From an uncultured Bacillota bacterium (GTDB lineage: Bacteria; Bacillota_I; Bacilli_A; Erysipelotrichales; Coprobacillaceae), in the NCBI GenBank assembly GCA_949290865.1, contig CASETM010000099.1, positions 1 to 59,590 on the forward strand: a stretch of 59,590 bases of DNA, written 5' to 3'. The notes under the pieces are model-generated. The model ran no database searches, was not told the DNA's origin, and saw nothing but the letters and a program-made list of their open reading frames with translations. Positions within the stretch are counted from its first letter, which is position 1, and the number at the start of each line of letters is the position of its first letter. Shown here in pieces: positions 53,010-59,590 of the stretch. Made by a program: the position numbers and the translations under genes.

Positions 53010-53987
53010 ATGAAAAAAATAATAATTTTGATGATTATATATGCATTTATGCTGGGAGGATGTGACAATAGCTCACAGCCACTTACAGATAAACAGTTCT
53101 GTTTAGATACGATTGTCCAGATTTCATTGTATGATTCTTACTCTAGTGATATTTTAAATCACTGCTTTGATATTTGCAATGAGTTTGAGCTCATCTTTTC
53201 CTCAACAGATGAAAACAGTGAACTGTATAAAATCAATCACAGTCAGTACAAACTGGAAAGTCAGTCCATCTCTGATGATCTTTATCAAGTCATCAGTGAA
53301 GGCCTTTATTATAGTCAGCTGTCGAATGGTCAATTTGATATAACGATCGGTGCCGTTTCATCCTTGTGGAATTTTCAAAGTGACACGCCTCAGTTGCCTG
53401 ATCAGCAGCAGCTTCGGGAAAAACTGAAAACCGTTTCATATAAAAATATTGAGCTGGAAAAAAACAGCATTCGATATCTTAATGAGGAAACTATGATTGA
53501 TCTTGGCGGGATAGCGAAAGGTTATATTGCTGATAAAATTAAAGAATATCTGTTGGAGCAGGATGTTGGCAGTGCTCTTATTAATCTGGGTGGAAATGTA
53601 CTTTGTGTAGGAGATAAGAATGATGAGGATTTTGTGATTGGATTGACCGATCCAACAGCGACCAGCAATTCTCTTTTGAGCTTAAACATAGCTGATCTTT
53701 CAGTTGTTACAAGCGGAACATATCAGCGCTATTTTGAAATAGAAGGGAAGCGATATCATCATATTCTTGATCCACAGACAGGTTACAGTTATGATAATGG
53801 ACTAGCCGCAGTTACGATTGTTAGTTCTTCATCCATTCAGGGTGATGCTTTAAGTACGATCTGCTTTGCCTTAGGGAAAGATGAAGGAATAAAGCTTTTG
53901 GATTCACTTAAGGGTGTCTATGGCTGTTTTGTTGATAATGATAATCATATCAGCTATTCTCAAGGATTTAAACAGTTTATCAAATAA
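53010..53987 (+). CDS. apbE: FAD:protein FMN transferase (lipoprotein)
   Basis: Attaches FMN covalently to a threonine of client flavoproteins, notably RnfG and RnfD. The 325-residue protein starts with a lipoprotein signal ending in LGGC (Cys at about residue 19), so it is anchored outside the membrane. The core motif IDLGGIAKGYIADK near 165-178 and HHILDPQTGYS near 248-258 are ApbE hallmarks. AGTAGGAGG at 52995-53003 sets ATG 53010. A TATAAT at 52985-52990 is its likely -10. It faces the rnf operon tail to tail, sharing a terminator, so its clients are next door. Confidence 0.95.
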   Translation: MKKIIILMIIYAFMLGGCDNSSQPLTDKQFCLDTIVQISLYDSYSSDILNHCFDICNEFELIFSSTDENSELYKINHSQYKLESQSISDDLYQVISEGLYYSQLSNGQFDITIGAVSSLWNFQSDTPQLPDQQQLREKLKTVSYKNIELEKNSIRYLNEETMIDLGGIAKGYIADKIKEYLLEQDVGSALINLGGNVLCVGDKNDEDFVIGLTDPTATSNSLLSLNIADLSVVTSGTYQRYFEIEGKRYHHILDPQTGYSYDNGLAAVTIVSSSSIQGDALSTICFALGKDEGIKLLDSLKGVYGCFVDNDNHISYSQGFKQFIK

Positions 53988-54017
53988 AAAGATCTTCTAT
54001 GATGGAAGATCTTTATT
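53988..54017. terminator. Bidirectional terminator between apbE and rnfB
   Basis: AAAGATCTTC and GAAGATCTTT form a hairpin around a 7-nt loop (53998-54004), with A and T tracts outside. It overlaps the last codons of rnfB. Confidence 0.82.
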
Positions 54018-54798
54018 CTATGATTTTTCGTGGACATTTTTCAACACAGGCACCACAGTTCGTGCATTTCGCATAATCAATATGGGCCAGAAAATCCTTA
54101 ACAGTGATTGCTTTTGCCTCACAGACCTTAGTACATAAAGTACAGCCAATACATCCTTCATCACAGGCTTTCGTAACCTTTGGACCTTTATCATGCGAGT
54201 TGCACTGAACACGGTGCAATGAGTGATAAGGAACCATTTCAATAAGATGATTCGGACATACATCGATACATTTCTGACAGGCTTTACAGTTTTCTTTATT
54301 TACAACAGCGACACCATCAACAATATGAATGGCATCAAAAGGACAGACATTGACACAACTGCCATATCCCATACATCCATAGCTGCATTTTTTATCCCCA
54401 GAGCCAGGAACGACGGATGCGCTCAAACAATCCTGAATCCCATAATAATGATATTGTGTTTTAACTTTATCACATGTTCCTTTGCATTTGACATAGGCAG
54501 TCATACGCACGCTTTCCTGGGCTTCTTCTCCCATAACTGCTCCAATTAAAGAGGCAACCTCCATTCCGCCAACAGGACATTGATTGACAGGTGCTTCTTT
54601 TTTGGCAATAGCTGCAGCCAGTCCATCGCAGCCAGGATAGCCACAGGCACCACAGTTGTTTCCAGGCAGAAGAGCTCTGATTTTTTCTTCATTTTCATCA
54701 ACTTTTATTTTAAACTTTTCACTGGCCACACCAAGTACAAGACCAATGACCAAACCAATAATACCGACGACCAGGGCGGCAATCATTATTCCATTCAT
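54013..54798 (-). CDS. rnfB: Rnf complex subunit B (Fe-S)
   Basis: The 261-residue electron-entry subunit that takes electrons from ferredoxin. An N-terminal membrane helix (about 4-27) is followed by CGACGYPGC near 50-58 (the ASKHA-like Fe-S motif, with CPVGG), an extra cysteine-rich part, and C-terminal ferredoxin motifs CSYGCMGYGSCVNVCP, CKACQKCIDVCP, CDEGCIGCTLCTKVCE and CTNCGACVEKCP. That is more clusters than the short proteobacterial RnfB, as is usual in Firmicutes. It is the last gene of rnfCDGEAB. All cysteine motifs look complete. Confidence 0.96.
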   Translation of the reverse strand: MNGIMIAALVVGIIGLVIGLVLGVASEKFKIKVDENEEKIRALLPGNNCGACGYPGCDGLAAAIAKKEAPVNQCPVGGMEVASLIGAVMGEEAQESVRMTAYVKCKGTCDKVKTQYHYYGIQDCLSASVVPGSGDKKCSYGCMGYGSCVNVCPFDAIHIVDGVAVVNKENCKACQKCIDVCPNHLIEMVPYHSLHRVQCNSHDKGPKVTKACDEGCIGCTLCTKVCEAKAITVKDFLAHIDYAKCTNCGACVEKCPRKIIE

Positions 54799-54810
54799 AA
54801 CATTTCCTCC

Positions 54811-55383
54811 TTAAATTAATCCTGAAAAGCCGATAAAAGCAATGGCCATCAATCCGGCTGTAATTAAAACGATAGGAGATCCCTTAAGGGTATCAGGAAT
54901 ATCGTTATCTTCTATTTTTTCTCTAATACCAGCAAGAATGATAATTGCAATAGTAAATCCCAGTGCAGTTCCAAAACCAGCAACAACGCTGGTAATAAAA
55001 TCAAAACCGTTTTGTACATTGGTCAAAGCAACACCAAGAACTGCACAGTTGGTTGTGATCAAAGGCAGATATACACCTAATGAATTATACAGACCTTTAG
55101 AAAATTTTTTCAGGAACAATTCAACCAGTTGAACAAGAGCGGCAATGATTAGTATGAAAGCAACCGTTTCCAGATATTCGACATGAAAAATGACAAGGAC
55201 TTGATAAAGAAGGCTGGTGACAGCCGATGCAATCGTAATGACAAATATAACAGCGGCACCCATTCCTGCGGCAGTTTCCGTTTTTCGTGAAACCCCTAAG
55301 AAGGGACATAAACCTAAGAATTGAGACAGGACAACGTTATTAACAAGAGAAACACTGATCAGTGTTAAAAGTAATTGCTGCAT
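54811..55383 (-). CDS. rnfA: Rnf complex subunit A
   Basis: A 190-residue membrane protein with six helices, homologous to RnfE/NqrD. NNVVLSQFLGLCPFLGVSRK near 15-34 contains the conserved cysteine that with RnfE holds the membrane-embedded Fe-S centre, and GVYLPLITTNCAVLGVAL near 102-119 holds the second. Length and motifs are standard. It sits 2 bases after rnfE and 12 before rnfB. Confidence 0.96.
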   Translation of the reverse strand: MQQLLLTLISVSLVNNVVLSQFLGLCPFLGVSRKTETAAGMGAAVIFVITIASAVTSLLYQVLVIFHVEYLETVAFILIIAALVQLVELFLKKFSKGLYNSLGVYLPLITTNCAVLGVALTNVQNGFDFITSVVAGFGTALGFTIAIIILAGIREKIEDNDIPDTLKGSPIVLITAGLMAIAFIGFSGLI

Positions 55384-55385
55384 AA

Positions 55386-56087
55386 TTATTTATCCTCCTT
55401 TTCTAAGGCAAGCTTATTTGTAGTACATGTCGTTCCATGGCAGTGCAGACAGTCGCCACCACATTTGAGTTTTGAATCATATTTTTTATTTGTTGCACTT
55501 GGCAGTTTAAGCCTGTTCTGAATTGCTGAAAGCAATGCTAGAACAAAGAAAGCACCCGGAGCCATAACAAAAATTGTCATTGGTTCATAGCCGGCAGGCA
55601 TGACAGTCTGACCAAAAGCAGTTCCAGCTCCTAAAATTTCTCTTACCAGACCAATACAGGTCAAGGCAATTGTAAAACCCAGCCCCATACCAATACCATC
55701 CATGATTGATAAAACGGGATTGTTTTTTGAAGCAAATGCTTCTGCACGACCAAGAATGATACAGTTGACAACGATCAAGGGGATATAGATTCCCAAGGTA
55801 CTGTAGAGTGATGGAATATAGCCCTGCAATAATAATTGGACGATCGTAACCATTGAAGCAACGATAACGATGTAGGCAGGGATCCTGACACGGTCAGGAA
55901 TGATTTTTCTAAGTAAAGAAATCATGAAATTTGACATGATCAGTACGACCATGGTAGTCAGACCCATTCCCATCCCATTGATGGCAGAACTGGTGACAGC
56001 TAAAGTAGGGCACATTCCTAACATCAAAACAAATGTAGGGTTTTCTTTAACGATACCATTGAATAATGGCTTTAAATATTGTTTCAT
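55386..56087 (-). CDS. rnfE: Rnf complex subunit E, with Cys-rich tail
   Basis: A 233-residue six-helix subunit paired with RnfA. NPTFVLMLGMCPTLAVTSSA near 16-35 and GIYIPLIVVNCIILGRA near 98-114 hold the conserved membrane cysteines. Beyond the usual end (about residue 205) a hydrophilic tail carries KLKCGGDCLHCHGTTC, four cysteines and a histidine, which typical RnfE proteins of Proteobacteria lack. It may bind a metal or cluster. Its start is 5 bases after rnfG ends. The core is otherwise normal. Confidence 0.95.
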   Translation of the reverse strand: MKQYLKPLFNGIVKENPTFVLMLGMCPTLAVTSSAINGMGMGLTTMVVLIMSNFMISLLRKIIPDRVRIPAYIVIVASMVTIVQLLLQGYIPSLYSTLGIYIPLIVVNCIILGRAEAFASKNNPVLSIMDGIGMGLGFTIALTCIGLVREILGAGTAFGQTVMPAGYEPMTIFVMAPGAFFVLALLSAIQNRLKLPSATNKKYDSKLKCGGDCLHCHGTTCTTNKLALEKEDK

Positions 56088-56092
56088 GCTGT

Positions 56093-56710
56093 CTATCTCC
56101 CTTCTCCAATAATATAAACATGGTAGAAATCTAATGCGCCGTTGACACCATAGGTCATGGCATTAGAAGTGATTGTTGCTCCTGAAAGAGCATCAATTTC
56201 ATTATCTTCTTTACTTCCTGTTTTGGTAACCACAAAAGAATCGACGCTTTTGCCTATATACTGATTTCTGAATTCTTCTTTCGTGGCATTCATACCAAGA
56301 CCAACTGTTTCATCAATGGAAAGAATTTCTACACCAGTAATGATCCCATCGGTATCGATACCAACGGTTATTTCAATATCGCCGTTAAAACCGTCTTTAT
56401 CAATAACCTGGATCACATAACCGACAACTTCTTTTTCATTGTAGGCAGTGAGTGCATTGGTGATTTCAATACCATTGCTGCCATAATCACCAGTGAGCCC
56501 TTTGACAGAATCTTTGATCTGTTGTTTGTATTCTTCTTTAAAATCAGTGGCTGTTTTCATGACCTGGCTGTATGCCTGCATTTTTGTTTCTTCCTGCTGA
56601 ACAGCAATAGGTTCTTTGGTCAGATCGTAGACATAACCGAGCAGGCAGCCTGAAACAATGGTGATGATAAAAAGTATCAGTGTATCTTTGAAAATCGCTT
56701 TACTGTTCAT
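56093..56710 (-). CDS. rnfG: Rnf complex subunit G (covalent FMN)
   Basis: A 205-residue subunit with one N-terminal membrane helix (about 9-29) and an external FMN-binding domain. The flavinylation site is Thr179 in DALSGATITS, the expected ApbE target. The ATG at 56710 overlaps the rnfD end by 11 bases. FMN at this position relays electrons across the outside face of the complex. ApbE for the modification is encoded at 53010-53987. Confidence 0.95.
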   Translation of the reverse strand: MNSKAIFKDTLILFIITIVSGCLLGYVYDLTKEPIAVQQEETKMQAYSQVMKTATDFKEEYKQQIKDSVKGLTGDYGSNGIEITNALTAYNEKEVVGYVIQVIDKDGFNGDIEITVGIDTDGIITGVEILSIDETVGLGMNATKEEFRNQYIGKSVDSFVVTKTGSKEDNEIDALSGATITSNAMTYGVNGALDFYHVYIIGEGR

Positions 56711-57638
56711 TTTTTACACCTTCCTTTCCAAAAGGCGTTGGGAGCGTATATCTCTCGATGAGAGGAACGAGCAGATTTGAAATAATAATTGCATAAGAAA
56801 CGCCCTCAGCACTTGAACCGAAAAATCTGAATAAGCCAGTTAAAATTCCCAGGATGATACCAAAAATAATCTGTCCTTTTGTGGTAATTGGACTGGTAAC
56901 ATAATCAGTTGCCATAAAAAAGGCACCAAATATTAATCCACCACCACATAACTGACATCCTAGATAGTACAGATCAAACTGACGTGGTGAAAAAACAAGT
57001 GTAAATACAGCAAAAGTTATAAGATAAGTCATAGGAATCGTTAATTTTATGACATGTCTTAACAGCAGGTATGCTGCTCCTAACAATAAGGCAATAGCAG
57101 ATGTTTCACCAATTGTTCCATTGATATTTCCGATAAACATTGATAACAGGTCATAGCTTCCACCATTTTTCATGATGGCCAGAGGTGTTGCACTGGTCAT
57201 GCCATCATAAACAAAATTGGTCATTCGTCCAGTAAAAGATATCAGTAAAAAACATCTGGCAGCTAACGCTGGATTCATGAAGTTCTGACCTAAACCACCA
57301 TATAACTGTTTAACAACGATGATAGCAAAAATCCCACCGATGACAGGCAGCCATAAGGGAACACTGGCTGGCAAATTGAGAGCCAGGATCAGACCTGTGA
57401 CAACAGCTGAAAGATCTTTGACTGTAATTGGTTTTTTCATGAAATATTCGAACAGATATTCTGACAGAACACAGGTTATGACCGTAACAGCAATAACCAA
57501 GGCTGCATCAAAATGAAAATTGTAGATACCAAACACTGTTGCTGGCAAAAGTGCAATAATGACATCACGCATGATGTCGGATGTTGTCGTTTTATCACGG
57601 ACATGAGGTGATGCAGAAACATTTAATAATTTATTCAT
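56700..57638 (-). CDS. rnfD: Rnf complex subunit D (covalent FMN)
   Basis: A 312-residue subunit with about nine to ten membrane helices, homologous to NqrB. The covalent FMN site is Thr151 in DGMTSATPLA. QLYGGLGQNFMNPALAARCFLL near 111-132 is the family signature. It probably forms the ion-translocating core. Coupled to rnfG by overlap and 9 bases after rnfC. The ribosome binding site AGGAGG precedes ATG 57638 on the minus strand. Confidence 0.95.
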   Translation of the reverse strand: MNKLLNVSASPHVRDKTTTSDIMRDVIIALLPATVFGIYNFHFDAALVIAVTVITCVLSEYLFEYFMKKPITVKDLSAVVTGLILALNLPASVPLWLPVIGGIFAIIVVKQLYGGLGQNFMNPALAARCFLLISFTGRMTNFVYDGMTSATPLAIMKNGGSYDLLSMFIGNINGTIGETSAIALLLGAAYLLLRHVIKLTIPMTYLITFAVFTLVFSPRQFDLYYLGCQLCGGGLIFGAFFMATDYVTSPITTKGQIIFGIILGILTGLFRFFGSSAEGVSYAIIISNLLVPLIERYTLPTPFGKEGVKNEQ

Positions 57639-57647
57639 ACGAACCTC

Positions 57648-58964
57648 CTATTTTTTTCTAGACGCTGATACCAAGCGTTTCATCTTCTTAAATGACTGTG
57701 TCATGTTTCGTTTGGCAGGACAGATATAACTGCAGCTGCCACATTCTATACATTCCATACCATGAATTTTGACAAAAGCAGAAATGTCATTTTTCTGCGA
57801 GTAACGATACATGAGCTGTGGAACGATGTTGCTGGGGCAGGCATCGACACATCTGCCGCAATGAATACATGGCGTTGGTTCGTTTGCAGCAACTTCATCC
57901 TTGGTTAAGGCCAGGATGGAACTTGATGTTTTTGTTGCGGGAATATCCAAAGACATCAGTGCCGTTCCCATCATTGGGCCGCCACAGATGATTTTTTCTG
58001 GATCGATTTTCAAACCGCCATTTTGATCCAGAATATATTGAAAGTTTGTTCCAGTAGGGACTTCTATATTGCAAGGTGCGTTCATGGCATCACCGGTCAG
58101 TGTCATGATCGTTGAAATCAAAGGATGATCAAATGAAACAGCCTGATAGACTGCAATGACCGTGGCAACATTATTGACAATGCATCCAGCATCGCTGGGC
58201 AGCATTTTTGAATAGATCTTTCGACCAGTGGTTGCATAGATCAACGCTCTTTCTCCACCTTGAGGATATTTGGTGAGCAAAGGCTGGACAGAGATACGTT
58301 GCTGATCAGCACATAGTTTTTTGAGCAGTTCGATGGCTTCTGGTTTATTGTCTTCAATGCCAATGATTCCTTTGGAATGAGGAAATAACTGTAAGATGAT
58401 GTTGAGACCGCTGATCAGTTCTTCTGGTCTTTCTATCATCAATCGATAATCAGATGTCAGATATGGTTCACATTCAGCGCCATTAACAATGATATAGTCA
58501 ATGGCATCTCTGTTTTTTGGTGACAGTTTCACATGGGTAGGGAAGCCGGCTCCACCCAATCCAACAATTCCGGCATTTTTTATTTTTTCAATGATTTCTT
58601 CACTGGAAAGACTGTTTACATCATTGACATGTTCATCATAGGATTTTGTATAAAGTCCATCATTGATTATAACAATAGAATCTTTATATTCACCTGATGC
58701 ATCAAGTCGAGGTTCGATGCTCTTTACTGTTCCAGAGACAGAAGAGACGATGTTGGCGGATACAAATCCTTGCGCCTGAGCAATGATCTGTCCGACTTTG
58801 ATCTCATCTTTAGGTTTAACGGCTGCTTTGGCAGGAGCACCGATATGCTGAGATAATGGGAAAACAACTTCGTTACTTGCATCCATGATTTTTATTGATT
58901 CATTTTTTGTATATTCTTTTCCATCATAGGGATGAATACCACCTTTAAAAGTTTTTAGTCTCAT
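57648..58964 (-). CDS. rnfC: Rnf complex subunit C (NADH-side Fe-S flavoprotein)
   Basis: A 438-residue peripheral subunit that reduces NAD+ with electrons from the complex. The N-terminal RnfC barrel (KTFKGGIHPYDGKEYTKN near 4-21), the nucleotide region with GLGGAGFPTHVKL near 130-142 and VNGAECEPYLTSD near 155-167, and C-terminal CIHCGRCVDACP and CIECGSCSYICP 4Fe-4S motifs are all visible. ATG 58964 is preferred to an in-frame upstream start (59105), because AAGGAGTTG on the minus strand precedes it. First gene of the rnfCDGEAB operon; a cre-like site lies 47 bases upstream. Confidence 0.96.
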   Translation of the reverse strand: MRLKTFKGGIHPYDGKEYTKNESIKIMDASNEVVFPLSQHIGAPAKAAVKPKDEIKVGQIIAQAQGFVSANIVSSVSGTVKSIEPRLDASGEYKDSIVIINDGLYTKSYDEHVNDVNSLSSEEIIEKIKNAGIVGLGGAGFPTHVKLSPKNRDAIDYIIVNGAECEPYLTSDYRLMIERPEELISGLNIILQLFPHSKGIIGIEDNKPEAIELLKKLCADQQRISVQPLLTKYPQGGERALIYATTGRKIYSKMLPSDAGCIVNNVATVIAVYQAVSFDHPLISTIMTLTGDAMNAPCNIEVPTGTNFQYILDQNGGLKIDPEKIICGGPMMGTALMSLDIPATKTSSSILALTKDEVAANEPTPCIHCGRCVDACPSNIVPQLMYRYSQKNDISAFVKIHGMECIECGSCSYICPAKRNMTQSFKKMKRLVSASRKK

Positions 58965-59010
58965 AAATTTCAACTCCTTCCTATTAATTTTACATGAACG
59001 CAGTAGAAAA

Positions 59011-59024
59011 TGAAAGCCTTTACA
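59011..59024. promoter_or_regulatory. cre-like site upstream of the rnf operon
   Basis: TGAAAGCCTTTACA matches TGWAANCGNTNWCA except at position 8. On the other strand it also matches with one mismatch. It lies in the rnf leader and could repress or activate, depending on the start site, which I cannot place. Confidence 0.45.
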
Positions 59025-59122
59025 GCAAGTTAAAAAATTAACAATTTCATCAACAAAAAAAAAGAAATTTGTCTCCTTATGTAAACGAAGAAACGAATAA
59101 GACATAAATAGTCAGGAAAACA

Positions 59123-59151
59123 TTGACTTTAACAGTATTTTGTTGTAATAT
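59123..59151 (+). promoter_or_regulatory. rpsD promoter
   Basis: TTGACT (59123-59128), 17-base spacer, TAATAT (59146-59151), the same hexamers as the tRNA-Val promoter. It leaves a leader of about 160 bases. Confidence 0.82.
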
Positions 59152-59202
59152 ATCAAGGCAATAAAAAATAGCAGCACATAGAGTTTTGAAAAAAGCGTTA
59201 AT

Positions 59203-59300
59203 ATCTGATGATTGCAAAGTACCTGGCTGCAATGGGAAATGCTTAATATTGACACTTATCAGATGATCTATGCAATGTTATTGCTTTATGCAAATAAAAC
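59203..59300 (+). promoter_or_regulatory. Structured rpsD leader (candidate S4 autoregulatory site)
   Basis: ATCTGAT (59203-59209) pairs with ATCAGAT (59258-59264), enclosing a GCAAAGTACC...GGGAAATGC region that can fold further. rpsD leaders of Firmicutes are known to be bound by S4 for translational or attenuation feedback; the resemblance here is by position and foldability only. Confidence 0.5.
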
Positions 59301-59317
59301 AATACGGAGGAAAATTT

Positions 59318-59590
59318 ATGGCACGTTATACTGGACCACAATGGAAATTATCTCGTCGTTTAGGTTTCTCTACTTTAGAAAATGGTAAAGAACTTAACAG
59401 AAGAGCTTATGCTCCAGGTCAACATGGACAAAAAAGAAAAAAACAGACAGAATATGGATTACAGTTAGCAGAAAAACAAAAAGTAAGACATATGTATGGA
59501 GTTAATGAAAAACAATTCCACAACACATTTAAACAGGCAGGTAAATTAGAAGGGATTCATGGTTATAACTTCTTAACTTTACTGGAAAGA
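59318..59590 (+). CDS. rpsD: 30S ribosomal protein S4 (partial, cut by window end)
   Basis: The first 91 residues of S4: [20 protein letters not shown], then [23 protein letters not shown], typical of the cysteine-free Firmicutes form. S4 nucleates 30S assembly by binding 16S rRNA, and in Bacillus it autoregulates its own mRNA. ACGGAGGAAAA at 59304-59314 sets the start. The C-terminal part, including the S4 domain, lies beyond the window. Confidence 0.97.
   Translation, partial: MARYTGPQWKLSRRLGFSTLENGKELNRRAYAPGQHGQKRKKQTEYGLQLAEKQKVRHMYGVNEKQFHNTFKQAGKLEGIHGYNFLTLLER

Noticed and set aside
1-59590. CRISPR arrays, toxin-antitoxin pairs and restriction systems
   Set aside because: I looked for regularly spaced repeats and for familiar small-gene pairs in the island and found none that could be supported.

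Overview
The window reads as chromosomal DNA of a low-GC, Gram-positive gut anaerobe, most likely a member of the Erysipelotrichia (Coprobacillus/Catenibacterium-like). This placement is inferred from gene content and style: strong AGGAGG ribosome binding sites, T-box and SAM-I leaders, a long-form hibernation factor, an Rnf complex with ApbE, cytoplasmic arylsulfate sulfotransferases, and very A+T-rich DNA. No 16S or other decisive marker is present.

Left core (1-13403): tRNA-Val, pgi and an S1-domain protein on the minus strand; a NifU-like scaffold; a SAM-I riboswitch and metK. An ISL3-family element with 8-bp target duplications sits exactly at the metK stop codon and separates metK from its own terminator. 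Then come hpf, a YhcC-type radical SAM protein, two tandem ATPase-permease fusions, and a T-box-controlled leuS.

Genomic island (13381-36122, about 22.7 kb): the last codons of leuS are repeated (23 of 24 bases) beside an excisionase and a tyrosine integrase. Everything between the repeats is visibly more A+T-rich than the flanks. The cargo looks catabolic and regulatory: three RpiR/SIS regulators, two MFS carriers (one frameshifted), a MATE exporter, an orphan ECF substrate-binding protein, DUF1893 and DUF362 proteins, two iron-ADH-fold proteins (one with all four metal ligands replaced), three aldo/keto reductases (one a pseudogene), a SemiSWEET, a flavin reductase, a UPF0303 protein, two Gfo/Idh/MocA dehydrogenases, an orphan PTS IIB-like protein and a methyltransferase. 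The integrase is frameshifted, so the island is probably stranded. A plausible reading is uptake and redox processing of an unidentified small carbonyl, polyol or sugar-like compound, sensed by RpiR proteins.

Right core (36123-59590): the likely original leuS terminator; a two-gene ABC exporter; a LysR gene divergent from a short hemA-hemC-hemL operon; an AraC-type regulator followed by an apparent operon for SLC13 permease, thioredoxin reductase, thioredoxin and two signal-peptide-less arylsulfate sulfotransferases, with a CcpA (cre)-like site at its promoter; a phosphoribosyltransferase-like protein; a Gx transporter/NusG-II pair divergent from apbE; the complete rnfCDGEAB operon (ferredoxin:NAD oxidoreductase ion pump, flavinylated by ApbE); and the start of rpsD with a structured leader.

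The two most interesting items are the leuS-borne island with its metal-ligand-less ADH paralogue, and the sulfotransferase operon with a dedicated thioredoxin pair whose reductase lacks the usual NADPH-recognition motif.
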